A DNA stretch of 64,000 nucleotides, taken from NCBI RefSeq assembly GCF_900128505.1, contig NZ_LT669940.1, positions 124,001 to 188,000 on the forward strand, read 5' to 3'. The notes under the pieces are model-generated. The model searched no databases and had not been told where the DNA came from. It worked only from the letters and a program-made list of their open reading frames with translations. The DNA is from Parabacteroides timonensis (GTDB lineage: Bacteria > Bacteroidota > Bacteroidia > Bacteroidales > Tannerellaceae). Below are positions 44,901 to 55,400 of this stretch, in pieces (the first letter of the stretch is position 1; each line of letters begins with the position of its first letter). The position numbers were made by a program, and so were the translations under genes.

Positions 44901-45169
44901 CCAAAAGCCAGCAGGATTCCGTCCGGTTGTTCTTTTTTGATTACTTCTTCAACAAAATACGGAGTGATAGGCAGGAAGTACACCTTGTCTGCTACCCCTT
45001 CGGATGTTTGAATAGTTGCAATGTTCGGATTCAGCAATACGGTACTGATACCTTCTTCTTTCAGTGCCTTTAATGCTTGTGAACCAGAGTAGTCAAACTC
45101 TCCGGCCTGTCCGATCTTCAGGGCACCCGAGCCCAGAACAATCACCTTTTTGATTCCAATTTTCGACAT
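41951..45169 (-). CDS. carB: Carbamoyl-phosphate synthase large subunit
   Basis: 1072 residues, the expected length. Two homologous ATP-grasp halves (KVIVLGSGALKIGQAGEFDYSG and VVILGSGAYRIGSSVEFDW starts), an oligomerisation region between them, and a C-terminal MGS-like regulatory domain. It makes carbamoyl phosphate for arginine and pyrimidines. carA is not adjacent. The leader has its own promoter, a 34-codon ORF and an intrinsic terminator, i.e. a probable attenuator. Confidence 0.97.
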   Translation of the reverse strand: MSKIGIKKVIVLGSGALKIGQAGEFDYSGSQALKALKEEGISTVLLNPNIATIQTSEGVADKVYFLPITPYFVEEVIKKEQPDGILLAFGGQTALNCGTQLYTSGTLAKYGVKVLGTSVEAIMYTEDRDLFVKKLNEIDVKTPISQAVETMEDAVKAAYKIGFPVMIRSAYALGGMGSGICKDEAELRTLAESAFAYSSQILVEESLKGWKEIEFEVIRDKNDHCFTVVSMENVDPLGVHTGESIVVAPTCSLTDKELDLLKELSTKTIRHLGIVGECNIQYAFNSDTCDYRVIEVNARLSRSSALASKASGYPLAFVAAKLALGYSLDEIGEMGTPNSAYKAPEVDYMIVKIPRWDLTKFVGVSRLIGSSMKSVGEIMSIGKSFEEIMQKGLRMIGQGMHGFVGNNDLEFDNLDDALANPTDLRIFAVAKALEEGYTVERIHELSKITPWFLNGLKNIVDYTKVLSQYNKIEDLPEDVLKKAKRLGFSDFQIARYVENPEGNMEKENIRVRNLRKKLGVLPSVKRINTIASEHPELTNYLYMTYDGSEHDIPYYKNDKSVVILGSGAYRIGSSVEFDWCSVNAAQTARKLGYKSIMINYNPETVSTDYDMCDRLYFDELSFERVLDVMDLEMPKGVIVSVGGQIPNNLAMKLYRQNVPVLGTSPLSIDRAENRHKFSAMLDTLGIDQPAWAELTSMEEIDGFIEKVGFPILIRPSYVLSGAAMNVCHNKEQMIEFLDLAAKVSKEYPVVVSEFLQGAKEVEFDAVAMNGEVVEYAISEHIEFAGVHSGDATLVFPAQKIYFETARRIKKVSKMIAKELNISGPFNIQFLAKNNDVKVIECNLRASRSFPFVSKVLKRNFIETATRIMLDAPYTKPDKSAFDIDWIGVKASQFSFARLHKADPVLGVDMSSTGEVGCIGDDFNEALLSAMIAVGNNIPKKNVLVSSGAAKSKVDLLEPCRLLSEKGYQIYGTAGTAKFLNENGINTTAVCWPDEQGDLNIMDMFSNHVFELVVNIPKDHSKRELTNGYKIRRAAIDHNIPLITNARLASAFIEAFCTMDVKDIQIKDWQDYK

Positions 45170-45245
45170 AGTAATTGGGTTGTTTTGTTTATTAATTGAT
45201 TTTATAGAATGTTATACCTTCATATTATCGCTATCCGCGGGACAC

Positions 45246-45281
45246 AAAAAAAATGCGTTAGTAAAAATAACCAACGCATCT
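45246..45281 (-). terminator. Terminator hairpin in the carB leader (candidate attenuator)
   Basis: On the minus strand ATGCGTTGGT, a TATTTTT loop and ACTAACGCAT pair over 10 bp (one G-U), followed at once by eight T. It stands about 77 nt before the carB start and immediately after the stop codon of the leader ORF. CAACGC in the leader ORF (in the loop of a CCGG/CCGG hairpin) is complementary to GCGTTG of the terminator's first arm and could form an antiterminator. Confidence 0.8.
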
Positions 45282-45385
45282 TATATTACCAAATGATAAT
45301 CCCGTAAAGTAAAGAAATGAGCCTCAATGTCCGGCGTTGAACCGGAAATAAACATCGGATTACACTTATGTATCTTATTCGTCAT
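45281..45385 (-). CDS. Candidate 34-residue carB leader peptide
   Basis: ATG at 45385, TAA at 45283-45281, ending just where the terminator stem starts. An AGGA-like sequence lies about 8 nt upstream of the ATG and the predicted transcription start some 20 nt upstream. The peptide reads MTNKIHKCNPMFISGSTPDI and then EAHFFTLRDYHLVI; no single amino acid is strongly repeated, so the sensed signal is not obvious (pyrimidine nucleotide or arginine are candidates from carB's role). Confidence 0.6.
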   Translation of the reverse strand: MTNKIHKCNPMFISGSTPDIEAHFFTLRDYHLVI

Positions 45386-45410
45386 GAAACTCTTCCTCGC
45401 AAAATTTCGG

Positions 45411-45442
45411 CAAAGATAGGGGATATAATTTGAATGTGCAAT
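45411..45442 (-). promoter_or_regulatory. Promoter of the carB leader
   Basis: Minus-strand ATTG (45439-45442), 20 nt, then TATCTTTG (45411-45418), a perfect TAnnTTTG -7 box at proper spacing. Confidence 0.7.
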
Positions 45443-45549
45443 AAAATAGGAGGGAATCGTGGTTTAAAAATTGTACTCATAATTACGTTGTATTAATGGA
45501 AACTTGTTTATAAAAAGGAAATGGTGTTGCTTGTCCGATATTCTGTTTG

Positions 45550-47379
45550 TTATTTATTCTTGATTATTGTATATTGAAGAAGCTTGTTTACGTCTTCCTT
45601 CATTAATTTAATAGTTTTCGATTGATCCTTGGGCTGTCTGGTAAGAACAGAGTAGGCCGCTAACCTGAGTTTATCGGGTTGGTAATAAGAATCGTCCGAA
45701 TATAACTTTGTCAGTAGATAATAGGTGTCAATCTTTTCCGGCAGGATATGCAGGCATTGTAATAAATACTTCTCGGCTTGCTCATAAAGACCCAGCTGTT
45801 GGTAACTTTCTGCCAGTATGTAATAGAATTCCGGATTGGCACTTAGCCGGATTGCTTGGTGACTCCAGACGATAGCATCCGAATATTGTTTACACTGTAA
45901 CAGGCATCTGGCTCCTTCCTGCAGGAATTCGACCCGGTGGTTGAGACGTGGATATAAACACTGGTATCCTTGTGTGGCCACCTGTTGTTCATTTTGCTGT
46001 TTGAGCAGTCGTAATGTTTTCCATTCTTTATAAGAATCGTAATAACCTCTTTGACCGAAAAATAGCATGCAGGCGGCTAATGCTGCAAAAGTTCCGATGT
46101 AGGGAAATGTTTTCGGGGAAGGTTTTTGCAACTTACCGGGTATTGTTACACAAATAGCCGAGAAGAATAATAGTAATACCCAAAACGACGGTAATTGTAA
46201 CGGATAAGAATACATTGAGAAAAAGAGCAAAGCGATAATGCTTCCCGTCGCTCCGATCTGTTTGTTTTTTAGTCCGTAATAAAGGCTGAACCCGATCCAC
46301 AAAGAGAAAAGTAACAGTCCGGCGATTCCGAATTCGAGTCCCATCTGCAGATACTCGTTGAATGCAAATCTCGGACAACAGGCAGCCTGCCGTTCCATGT
46401 CGGAAGCTTTTCCGGATGAAAAGTAGTCGGCTTGCGTCTTCGCATAGGATGTGGAAAAACCTCCCAGGCCTGTTCCTGTCACAGGTTGTTCCAAGATTGC
46501 TTTGGTTGTTACGTTCCACATCAGTAGGCGACTGGCCGATTGGTCCGGGTGGATAAAACTACCCAGAGTGGGTAATCCTGCAATGCCCAGGAATAATAAA
46601 GCACAAACGATCACGACAGTCTTACTGTGCATTATTACTCTTTGTTTCAGGATTTTCCAACCGGATTTGCGTAAAAAGAATACCCAGCAGCAGGAGGCAA
46701 CGGCGGCTAGCCATGCAGGACGGCTTGCTCCTCCCGGGAGGGCGATCAGGATGATTAGTATACCGATGACTGACAGGTAAAACAACATGGTTCTGGTTTC
46801 CCACCATGCTATTTTATCGCAATCACGGAATCGCAGGGCCAGGTTCAGGCATAAAGGGAGTACGATTGCCAGATAACCGGAAAACGGACCGGGATTAAAA
46901 ATCAGTCCGCTGCCATTAAACAGTGGATGGTCTTCCGCCGGGTTACCGTGTATATGCCCCATTCCCCACATCGCTTCAAACATGCCGGTCGATATAATGA
47001 TCGAAATGAAAAAGAGCCTGAGCTCGGGATGTGTCTGTATGACAGCTCGTAACATAAACCATAGCATGGTCAGTTGACCGACAAAGAGCAATCTTTCCGG
47101 TTGTGGGTTCAACTCACGGTCGTAGGTGATCAGAATCAGTCCGGTGAAGAGAAGTAGCAGTCCGTCAGGTAGTGTGAATGTGAAACAACTTTTTTTGATG
47201 GTGGCTTCCATAAAAAATACACTGAAGGCAAGTAATAAAACAGCGAAATGGAACCAGAAAATTTTGCCGGCGATAGTTCCTTCTGCAATGTCAGGATTGG
47301 CGGCAAATACAATGCATAATAGTAACGCTCCACTCGTAGAGAGGGATAATAGCCGTAGGTACTTGAATAAAATTTTCAT
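45550..47379 (-). CDS. O-antigen-ligase-like polytopic protein with TPR tail (copy 1)
   Basis: 609 residues: about 12 membrane segments (10-430) with a Wzy_C-type core (GTGLGGF, FNEYLQMGLE, PLQLPSFW), then a soluble C-terminal part with TPR-like helices (about 460-600). Such proteins join or polymerise glycans at the periplasmic face or, in some cases, modify proteins. It is a clear paralog of the gene at 56688-58523: blocks such as TGTGLGGF, the YFSSG stretch and KN(K/R)QIGA are shared. No other glycan genes are adjacent. The 47380-47648 gap contains nothing recognisable. Confidence 0.8.
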   Translation of the reverse strand: MKILFKYLRLLSLSTSGALLLCIVFAANPDIAEGTIAGKIFWFHFAVLLLAFSVFFMEATIKKSCFTFTLPDGLLLLFTGLILITYDRELNPQPERLLFVGQLTMLWFMLRAVIQTHPELRLFFISIIISTGMFEAMWGMGHIHGNPAEDHPLFNGSGLIFNPGPFSGYLAIVLPLCLNLALRFRDCDKIAWWETRTMLFYLSVIGILIILIALPGGASRPAWLAAVASCCWVFFLRKSGWKILKQRVIMHSKTVVIVCALLFLGIAGLPTLGSFIHPDQSASRLLMWNVTTKAILEQPVTGTGLGGFSTSYAKTQADYFSSGKASDMERQAACCPRFAFNEYLQMGLEFGIAGLLLFSLWIGFSLYYGLKNKQIGATGSIIALLFFSMYSYPLQLPSFWVLLLFFSAICVTIPGKLQKPSPKTFPYIGTFAALAACMLFFGQRGYYDSYKEWKTLRLLKQQNEQQVATQGYQCLYPRLNHRVEFLQEGARCLLQCKQYSDAIVWSHQAIRLSANPEFYYILAESYQQLGLYEQAEKYLLQCLHILPEKIDTYYLLTKLYSDDSYYQPDKLRLAAYSVLTRQPKDQSKTIKLMKEDVNKLLQYTIIKNK

Positions 47380-47648
47380 CTTTAATTTATTTTAGGGTGA
47401 TATCGGACTCTGCTTTTTGTTTATGAAAATCGATAACTACCTTTTCCGGTTATTACATTAATGGATGTAAATTCCGGAAGAAGATCGATGAAAAAACAAG
47501 TTGTGACGTTCTCTTTAGTGCTACTTCTTAGCTCTTAGATTAAACACGCAGAGGACAAGAAGGGTTTGAAAAAATAACAATTTGTCCATTGATATCGCAA
47601 AATTAGGAAAGAAAATAGTTTCAGATGGTCTAAATAGGTTCAAGATGG

Positions 47649-50600
47649 TTATTTTTTTAAGGTAAAAATAGGAAGGTAAATAAAGATTCCGGCAATCGAC
47701 ATAGCTAGCCCTCCGATCGTACCGGCTGCCAGTGGAAACCAAAATGCTTCTTTATCGGGACCTAACATAAACGGAATGAATCCCAGAATAGTGGAAATCA
47801 CAGTAAGGAAAATTGGTGTTATTTTTGCATTCCATGCTTTCAGGTAAATGCGCCAGAGTGGCATCGAGGGTTTTGCTTCGCGTAGCTGATTGAATTCGTT
47901 CAATACATAGATGCTGGCATTTACCGTAATACCGCATAATAAAACGAATGAAGCAAATCCTCCCTGGTCGAAGTTTAACTTGAACCAATAAAACGTCAGG
48001 AATACGCCGATATAGGAGATCGGTATCACGCAGATGACGGCTAATGGTTGTTTCAAAGAGTTAAACAGGATACTGGTAGTAAAGAAAATGATTACGATAA
48101 TAAGCAACAATAACAGATATTGTTTATTATCTTTCGTGTTCCAATCCCAGTAATAGCTTTCCGACTTGGCTGTATAACCCATAGGGAGCGAAGCATTGAA
48201 TTCCTTCAATACACGTTCCTGTATCTTGTTCCCCTGGTTGGATGCACCGATATATTCGTATTGCAGGCAAAGCCGGTATTGCTGGTTTACCTTGGCTACT
48301 TTCTGCGGCATCTGTCCTTTTTCCACAGTTGCCAGTTCTGCTAATTTATAAGACTTGTCTTTGACGGTTTGAGGCACATATTGCATACTCCAGATATCAT
48401 AATCCTTTGCTTGTCGGGAACTTAGTTTCAGCTTTTCCACTTCATTGTCGACAACAATCGTTCCGCTATAAATATCTTTTCCGAATACCGGATTCAATGA
48501 GGCGAACAACTCGATCGGCAGAATGCTCTCTTGGGCCATCCGTGCTTTGTTCAGGTTGAAGTAGAACTCTTGGTAATCGTCTTTCCACCAGGAGAATTCG
48601 GAGTTGATAAGCACTTCCTTGATACGTCGGAAGGTGAGAAGTTTGCCTTTTAATTGTTCGGCCCATTCGTATAACTCGTCGTAATTATATCCGAACATTT
48701 CGATCCTGAATGACCCGGCTCCTTCCCGTACATCATTGCTGAACCCCTGATCCTGAAGACCGTATACTCCCCAGCTACCGCCGCCCAGTTCTAAAGCTTT
48801 ACTGATGATCTTGCTTTTCAGGGTGTAAGGGAAGCCGCTCCGTTCGGCAGCTTTGGTGAAGTATATGCGTATACCTGCCTGACGGGCACTGTATACATTT
48901 GTCTGGAACTGGCGTATATCCTTGAATGTACTCAGGTAAGCCTCCATACGGGTCATCAGTTGGTTCATCTGTTCCAACGTAGTACCGTTGGGTAGGGAGG
49001 CTGTGACGGATAGAACCGTTTCATCGTTGCGGGTAAAGTAACTACCTTCATACACTTTCTGCACAAAAAGCCGTAAAGTTCCTCCCAACGCTTTGTCTAT
49101 GATGGGTTTTACCTTTTCTTTATAGGTATCCCCGGATACAATCTTGTTGTATTTTTCGATGAATAGCGAGTCGGTAGCCGTGTAAACTTTGTCTTTACCA
49201 TCCATTTCTATTTTTTCAGGCAACAGGAAGATCGGTAATCCGAATGCTAGGACTAACACTACACAAGCAGTCTTTTTCCATCGGCAAAGGAAATCGATCT
49301 GTGCATGGTAATAGCGGTTGAAATAGACCGGATACCGCTTAAGAACTCTGTTACCCCATATTTTGAACCGATTGAATCGGCCACTCTCCTGGCTTTCGGA
49401 TAATAGGGCTTTTTGCTTTATATTTTTCTTTTGTCCCAATCCCAGTTTGTCTATCATGGCAGGAACAAAGAACAGGGCAACAGCCAGCGATACAGCCAGA
49501 TTAATAATCACCACAGCTGCGAAATCCTGTAAATTCAATCGTATTTTTTCATCGAGGAAGAAAATAATCACCAATGCTCCGATCGTAGTCAGAGTGGCTG
49601 CCAGGATAGAAAGGAAAGCTTTCCGGTTATGGCGGTTACGTATATGGTCGGTCATCACGATCGTATTGTCGATCACCAGGCTTAAAGATATGGTGACACC
49701 GGCCAGCGAATAAAGTTGCATCTCCAGCTTTGCCAGGTAAAAGAAGATGACGGCAATGCAGAGGTTTACACTCAGGCTGACAACGATCAGGAACAGGTAA
49801 CGAACATTCCGGGTGATCAATAGAACGAATAAAAGCAGGATCAGGATAGTCAATCCGGTACGTAAATATATTTTGTCCAACTCGTTGTGGATGAATTCCG
49901 TAGCGTCATAACTCGTGTGTATCTCATAGCCTTGCGGCAGTAACTGACGGATATGATTCATCTCCTGTTTTACCTGTTCTGCCAGTTTCAACTGGTTTGC
50001 CGTTTCTTCCGCCTGAATGGATAGGTAAATGGAATTCAATCCGTTGATACGATAATAACTTTGTGGAGCCTCTTCCTGGCGGGTTACTTTCAGTAGTTGG
50101 TCCAGACGGATTAGTTTTCCTTCTTTATTGGTGACTGTGATATAAGATGCGTCAAAACCATCCCGGCTATCTTCCGGTATCAGGGCGAGGCGGATCCATT
50201 CCTCCTGTCCATTCGTCTCTACATTCCCTGTTCCGAGAAACTCTTTGTTATAGTATTGACTGATGGCAGTTTGTATATCGCTGGTGGTAATTCCGAGTGA
50301 AACCAGTTGGCGGCTGTCGTACTCTAATCGCCATTCCATCGGCGTAGCTCCCCGTACATCTATCCTGTAAATTCCCGGAATGCTGGCTAGGCGCGGTTTG
50401 ATCTGATCTTCTGCAAACCGCTGGATAAAGATTGGGGTTGCTGCGGCATTTAAAGTATATGTCATGAAAGGTCCGGACTCCTTGTCATCCGGGCGGCTCA
50501 TTTCCAGGATCGGATAACTAAGTCCGTCAGGCAGGCTTGGCCAGGTCTGTCGGACGATGGTGGAGGCTTCAAAGCGGGCGGCATCGATATTGGTATGCTT

Positions 50601-50882
50601 ATCCAGTTCTACGGTCACATATCCCCATCCGTTACCGGAAGTCGAATTGATCTCCTTGATCCCTTTGATGCGTGCAAGCATTGCTTCCAGACGAGAAGTC
50701 ACTTCCATTTCGATCACGCGTGCCGAATTGCCGGGCATATTATAACTGATAGTCAGCCGGGGCAATGTGCGTGAAGGCGATAGCTTGATGGGCAGTAAAG
50801 GAATGAATGTTATTCCTGCCAAAGCTATGCAGAGGAAAACGACAATAATCGTAAAGGATGATATTTTAGGAGATGAACTCAT
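47649..50882 (-). CDS. RND efflux permease, second copy in operon
   Basis: 1077 residues with the RND layout of twelve membrane helices and two large periplasmic loops (about 35-330 and 560-860). The proton-relay helix reads LSLVIDNTIVMTDHI, with one Asp where AcrB has two. It is divergent from the first permease of the same operon (52410-55496) and follows the TolC-type gene by 29 nt. Likely part of a multidrug or metabolite exporter, perhaps with both permeases in one complex. Confidence 0.88.
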   Translation of the reverse strand: MSSSPKISSFTIIVVFLCIALAGITFIPLLPIKLSPSRTLPRLTISYNMPGNSARVIEMEVTSRLEAMLARIKGIKEINSTSGNGWGYVTVELDKHTNIDAARFEASTIVRQTWPSLPDGLSYPILEMSRPDDKESGPFMTYTLNAAATPIFIQRFAEDQIKPRLASIPGIYRIDVRGATPMEWRLEYDSRQLVSLGITTSDIQTAISQYYNKEFLGTGNVETNGQEEWIRLALIPEDSRDGFDASYITVTNKEGKLIRLDQLLKVTRQEEAPQSYYRINGLNSIYLSIQAEETANQLKLAEQVKQEMNHIRQLLPQGYEIHTSYDATEFIHNELDKIYLRTGLTILILLLFVLLITRNVRYLFLIVVSLSVNLCIAVIFFYLAKLEMQLYSLAGVTISLSLVIDNTIVMTDHIRNRHNRKAFLSILAATLTTIGALVIIFFLDEKIRLNLQDFAAVVIINLAVSLAVALFFVPAMIDKLGLGQKKNIKQKALLSESQESGRFNRFKIWGNRVLKRYPVYFNRYYHAQIDFLCRWKKTACVVLVLAFGLPIFLLPEKIEMDGKDKVYTATDSLFIEKYNKIVSGDTYKEKVKPIIDKALGGTLRLFVQKVYEGSYFTRNDETVLSVTASLPNGTTLEQMNQLMTRMEAYLSTFKDIRQFQTNVYSARQAGIRIYFTKAAERSGFPYTLKSKIISKALELGGGSWGVYGLQDQGFSNDVREGAGSFRIEMFGYNYDELYEWAEQLKGKLLTFRRIKEVLINSEFSWWKDDYQEFYFNLNKARMAQESILPIELFASLNPVFGKDIYSGTIVVDNEVEKLKLSSRQAKDYDIWSMQYVPQTVKDKSYKLAELATVEKGQMPQKVAKVNQQYRLCLQYEYIGASNQGNKIQERVLKEFNASLPMGYTAKSESYYWDWNTKDNKQYLLLLLIIVIIFFTTSILFNSLKQPLAVICVIPISYIGVFLTFYWFKLNFDQGGFASFVLLCGITVNASIYVLNEFNQLREAKPSMPLWRIYLKAWNAKITPIFLTVISTILGFIPFMLGPDKEAFWFPLAAGTIGGLAMSIAGIFIYLPIFTLKK

Positions 50883-50911
50883 TTTATAGCTATTTTCTTA
50901 CTACGGGAAAA

Positions 50912-52390
50912 TTATAACTCGTTCCGATAATCAAATTCATTCGACAAGGAAATCCCGGTCTCGAAATCATGTAATGTCAGCTTCCTTATCTTAAAATAAC
51001 TCAGCCAATAGTTTTGCAACGCCGAGATATAGTTACGCTGTGCCTCCTGTTGGCGGTTCAACGACAAAGTCAAGCTGTTGATATCCGCTTTCCCGATCAT
51101 AAACCGCTGCTTGGTCTCTGCGTATGCCATGACTGCCAGGTCGAGCACTTCTTCAGCACTACTGATCAGGTGCTGTTGAATATTAAAATCACCGACTGTC
51201 ATGATCACATCCTCTTCCACGGTCAATTCTTCCTGGCGGGCGGATATTTGAGCTACGTTCAGATTGTTTTTGGCAATATTATGTTTCCCTTTCCGTACGC
51301 CCCAGTCTATCAGGGGGATGGAGATCGATACGGAAACAACATCCTGTTGCAACGGATCACGGTAAGCATTTTTCAATTTGCTTGACACCTGGTTAAAACC
51401 GATGCTGGCATTGACGGAAGCATTGAACATAGCCTCCTTTTTTGTCTTGTCCACTTGTTGTTCCGCTTCCAGCACCTCTTGTTTCAGGTCGAGAAATTTA
51501 GGGTTATTCTCCCGGGCAAGCGTTAATGCTTCATCTACCGATATCTGCATATCTTTCGGACGTCCGGGCAAGCGTAACCGGATTTCCGTATTTTTGTCGA
51601 AGTTGAGGAAAGAGGCAAGGCTGAACATGGCTCTTTTGAGGGCTATATCTGCATTTTGCAATGTGTTGCGTGCATTGACGGCATCCAGTTTCAAGGTCAG
51701 TAGTTCTGCCTTGTCGATAGAGGCTATCTTATGTCGCTCCTGTCCTGTCCGGTAGAGAGTATCGGTCGAAGCGACATTCTCTTTGGCCAAATCGTATTCG
51801 GCCTGTGCCATTGCCAGTTGGAAGAAGTAGGTGGTGGCCTGTTCGCTGATGTTTTCTATATTGTATAACAATTCCTTTTTAGCGATCTCATATTTCAGCG
51901 GTTCGATCTTTCGCTCCCACCGGAAAGGATTATAGCCTAAAAGATCCTGGCTATAACCTATTCTTATAGGAATAGTCGTGAATTGATTATACGTATTTTC
52001 CCCGAAGTTACGCATATATCCCAGGTCCGAATCCAGAAAGAAGGTACCTCCCAGTAAGTCGAAATTCTGCTTGACCCTAAGATTACCACTGGCATAGAAT
52101 GACTGTTGAGTACGATATTCTTCCACGTTTTTATCGTAATTATACCGCTTCGTAATATCCCGGTAATACTGTGCCGGTGTCAGGTTCAATGTCAGGCTCG
52201 GTAGTCTTCCTGCCTTGAATGTTCTGTATTGCCAGTATCCGGCCAGATACATGTTCTTTGTCCTGAATGCCTCCAGCGAACTGTCTGCTGCCAGAGAGAT
52301 CGTCCGTTCCAGCGACAGCGTCAGTGTCTGTGCATGTAGGGCGGTGGAGGTAAATAACAGGAATGACAATATTATCTTATATATCTTCAT
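50912..52390 (-). CDS. TolC-family outer-membrane efflux protein
   Basis: 492 residues from the ATG at 52390 (an upstream ATG would overlap the permease gene); signal peptide ends near TALHAQ. Helical-barrel repeats with LTLSLERTISLAADSSLEAF and, in the second half, VDEALTLARENNPKFLDLKQEVLEAE. It provides the outer-membrane duct for the pump. Confidence 0.87.
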   Translation of the reverse strand: MKIYKIILSFLLFTSTALHAQTLTLSLERTISLAADSSLEAFRTKNMYLAGYWQYRTFKAGRLPSLTLNLTPAQYYRDITKRYNYDKNVEEYRTQQSFYASGNLRVKQNFDLLGGTFFLDSDLGYMRNFGENTYNQFTTIPIRIGYSQDLLGYNPFRWERKIEPLKYEIAKKELLYNIENISEQATTYFFQLAMAQAEYDLAKENVASTDTLYRTGQERHKIASIDKAELLTLKLDAVNARNTLQNADIALKRAMFSLASFLNFDKNTEIRLRLPGRPKDMQISVDEALTLARENNPKFLDLKQEVLEAEQQVDKTKKEAMFNASVNASIGFNQVSSKLKNAYRDPLQQDVVSVSISIPLIDWGVRKGKHNIAKNNLNVAQISARQEELTVEEDVIMTVGDFNIQQHLISSAEEVLDLAVMAYAETKQRFMIGKADINSLTLSLNRQQEAQRNYISALQNYWLSYFKIRKLTLHDFETGISLSNEFDYRNEL

Positions 52391-52409
52391 AACGGCATTA
52401 TATAATTCG

Positions 52410-55400
52410 TTAAACTTCAGTTTGTTTTTCGGTAACATCATGTTTCCGGTAGATGTACCAGTAAATCAATGGAATGATGAACAGACTGACTGCGGTACCG
52501 ACCAGCATCGCAGAGATCATTGCGATAGATAACGGCTTTTGCAACTCACTACCCATATCGAATGTAAACAACAAAGGTACCATACCGAATATCGTAGTCA
52601 GTGATGTCATGATGATTGGACGCAGACGGCGACGACCGGCCTCGTGTATCGCTTCCATCAACGGGACTCCCTCTTTCCTCAGCTCATTGATCATGTCAAT
52701 TTTCAGAATGGAGTCGTTGATCACAATACCGCAAGTCACCACAATACCGATGGCACTCATCAGGTTAATGGTATGCCCGCATATCCAGAGTATCAGTAAA
52801 GCCGCAGCTACGTCGATCGGTATTTCAAGCAACAGGATCAACGGTTGCAGGAAACTCTCAAACTGGGCTGCCAGGATAAAATACATCAACAGGAGTGAAA
52901 TAAACAAGATCACTACCAGTTCATTCAACATTTTCTGGTTGGAAAAGAAACTACCGGAAAAGTCGATTTCCCAATTCTGTCCGCTTAGTTGTTTTACGTT
53001 GTCCATCAGCTGCTCCGGCTTTTGGATATTATAGAAGCTAAACGGGATATACTCACCGTTTTTCCCGGCTGTTATCGTTTTGAGGTCTTCTCCCTGGGTC
53101 ACCTTGATCAATGATTGCAACGGGATATATTGACTTTTACTGTCTTTGTCCGGTTGTGTTTGCACCAGTGTGTTTTGTAATACTTCATTGATTGTCTGTC
53201 CGTCACCTGCCAATGCTATCGGAAGATATTGCTGGTAGGAGCGGAGGGTAGCAACTTCATTTTCTTTGAATGCCGTTTTCAGAAGACGGTACACTTCATT
53301 ATAATTGACATTATATAAGAGTAGTTTCTGTCTGTCGATCGAAATATTCAGCTGGTTGTCGAATGCCACTCCGACAGGCGCCTGACCGGTGGTCGTTTTC
53401 ATTTCCGATTCCAGTTTTTGCAGTTCGAAGGCTTCCGGTGCTGTTGCTTTGTTACGTGTATAAAACTCAGCTACCACATCGGCTTCGCCTGTGACAAAGA
53501 GTTTTTCAAACACAGTGATAGGAGGAGAAAAAGAAAATACCGCCTGTGGATAATTGGTATCCAGCCATTGGGAAATCTTTTCCTGTAAGGGAGCAATGGC
53601 AGATGTTTTTTCCGTTCTGAAATACAACTCGGCTTCGGAGGCGGATAATTCACGGTCGCGATTCAATAAGAACTGTTGCTGTCCGATATAGGATGTATAT
53701 TCTTTGACATCACCGGCTGTCTGGTTAAAAAGCCGGCTAACCCTGTCTTTATTCTCGTCGATATGAATATTCTCGTTCCATTCTATATGAGCGATCAACT
53801 CGTTCTGGTCGATCTCCGGCATTCGCGTTTTCGGTACTTCATAGAAAAGGAAAACACAGAGAGGAAGAGTTAGGGCAGTGAGTATCAGACTCGCTTTTTT
53901 ATGGCGGAAGGTGAAGTTGACACCTGCGTCATAAAAACCATACAATGCGCTGTCTTTGATCAGATTTTTTATCCTGCGGTTAAAACCGGTATGTTTGATG
54001 TCGGGGATACTGTAAACCAGCTTGTACAATACCGGAAGCAGCATGATACCGGTAAAATAAGAGACCAGCAATCCCACTGTTACGGCAAAAGCCTGGTCAT
54101 AGAATATAGCTCCGGCAATACCACTCATAAATACCAGCGGAAAGAATACGGCGATTGTTGTAAAAGTGGAACTCAACATCGGAGTGATTACTTCTGTTGT
54201 CCCTTTGGCGCATGCTTCGTCCAGAGAGAATCCTTTTGTCCGGTATTGCGTGATGTTTTCCGTTACGATAATCGAACTGTCTATCATCATACCCAGAGCG
54301 AGGATCAGGCCTGACAGAGAGATGATGTTCAACGACATTTTGAATAAGTAAAAAAACAGGAAGCTGACGATGAGGCTGATTATCATACTCAAACCGATCA
54401 CGGCGGGTATTTTTATATCTCCCAGGAAGAGGATAGCCACGATACAGATAAAGATAAAACCTAATGTCAGGTTTTGCTTCAGGTTCGACACCGAATAATC
54501 CAATAGCTCTGTCTGGTTGCGGCTGACACTGAATTCTATATCCGGGTATATGGTCTCAAAATAGTCTGTTATGCCTTCCAGCGCTTCTTTCATGTTGTCC
54601 ATATTCTCGTCTGTTTGCTTGATTACGGCCAGTGTGACTGCCCGTTTTCCTCCGGCCAATGATGCCCCGGTCTCTTTTTCAGGGACAACAGCGATTTTGG
54701 CCAGGTCCTTCAACTGGAATATGCGATCGTTTTTCCGGATATAAATGTTTTGCACATCCTCCGGTGTACGCAGTAGCGTAGAAAATTTGATATTATATTC
54801 GTAGTACCCGTCCCGCACGGTCATGCTTCCCGGTTCGATATTATTCGAGTTAAGTGCCGATTCCAGATCGTCCAGAGTAATCCCCGCCATTTCCAGTATC
54901 TTTATATCGGGTACAATCTGTAACTGCCGTTTTACCATTCCGGTGATATCCACCATGGCGACTTCCGGCAATTGTTCAATACGCCGTTTGATCACATTCT
55001 CGGCAAACTGGCAAAGGTCGAGGAAAGCAGCCTCGCTTTCACTTGACTTTCCGCTTTCATCGGATTTAAGTGTCAGGTTCAGGCAAAAGACCGGAATATC
55101 CGTAGCGCTGGCCTTGATTACCCGCGGACGTTCCACTTCGCGCGGAAGATAGTTCATGGCTGCGTCTATCTTTTCGTTCACTTCGATAAAAGCCAGGTCC
55201 GTATTGGTTCCGAAGTCAAAATTCAGACGGATAATGCCGGAGCCGTCACGGGTCTCGCTATGGATATCCCGTAAGGCGGAAACCTGCATCAGTTGTTGAC
55301 GGATCGGTTTGACAACCGTGTTCTCCAGTTCGCGGGCAGATGTATTTTGTCCGGACACCTGTATCGTAATTTCCGGTATTGCAATATCCGGCAACAACGA

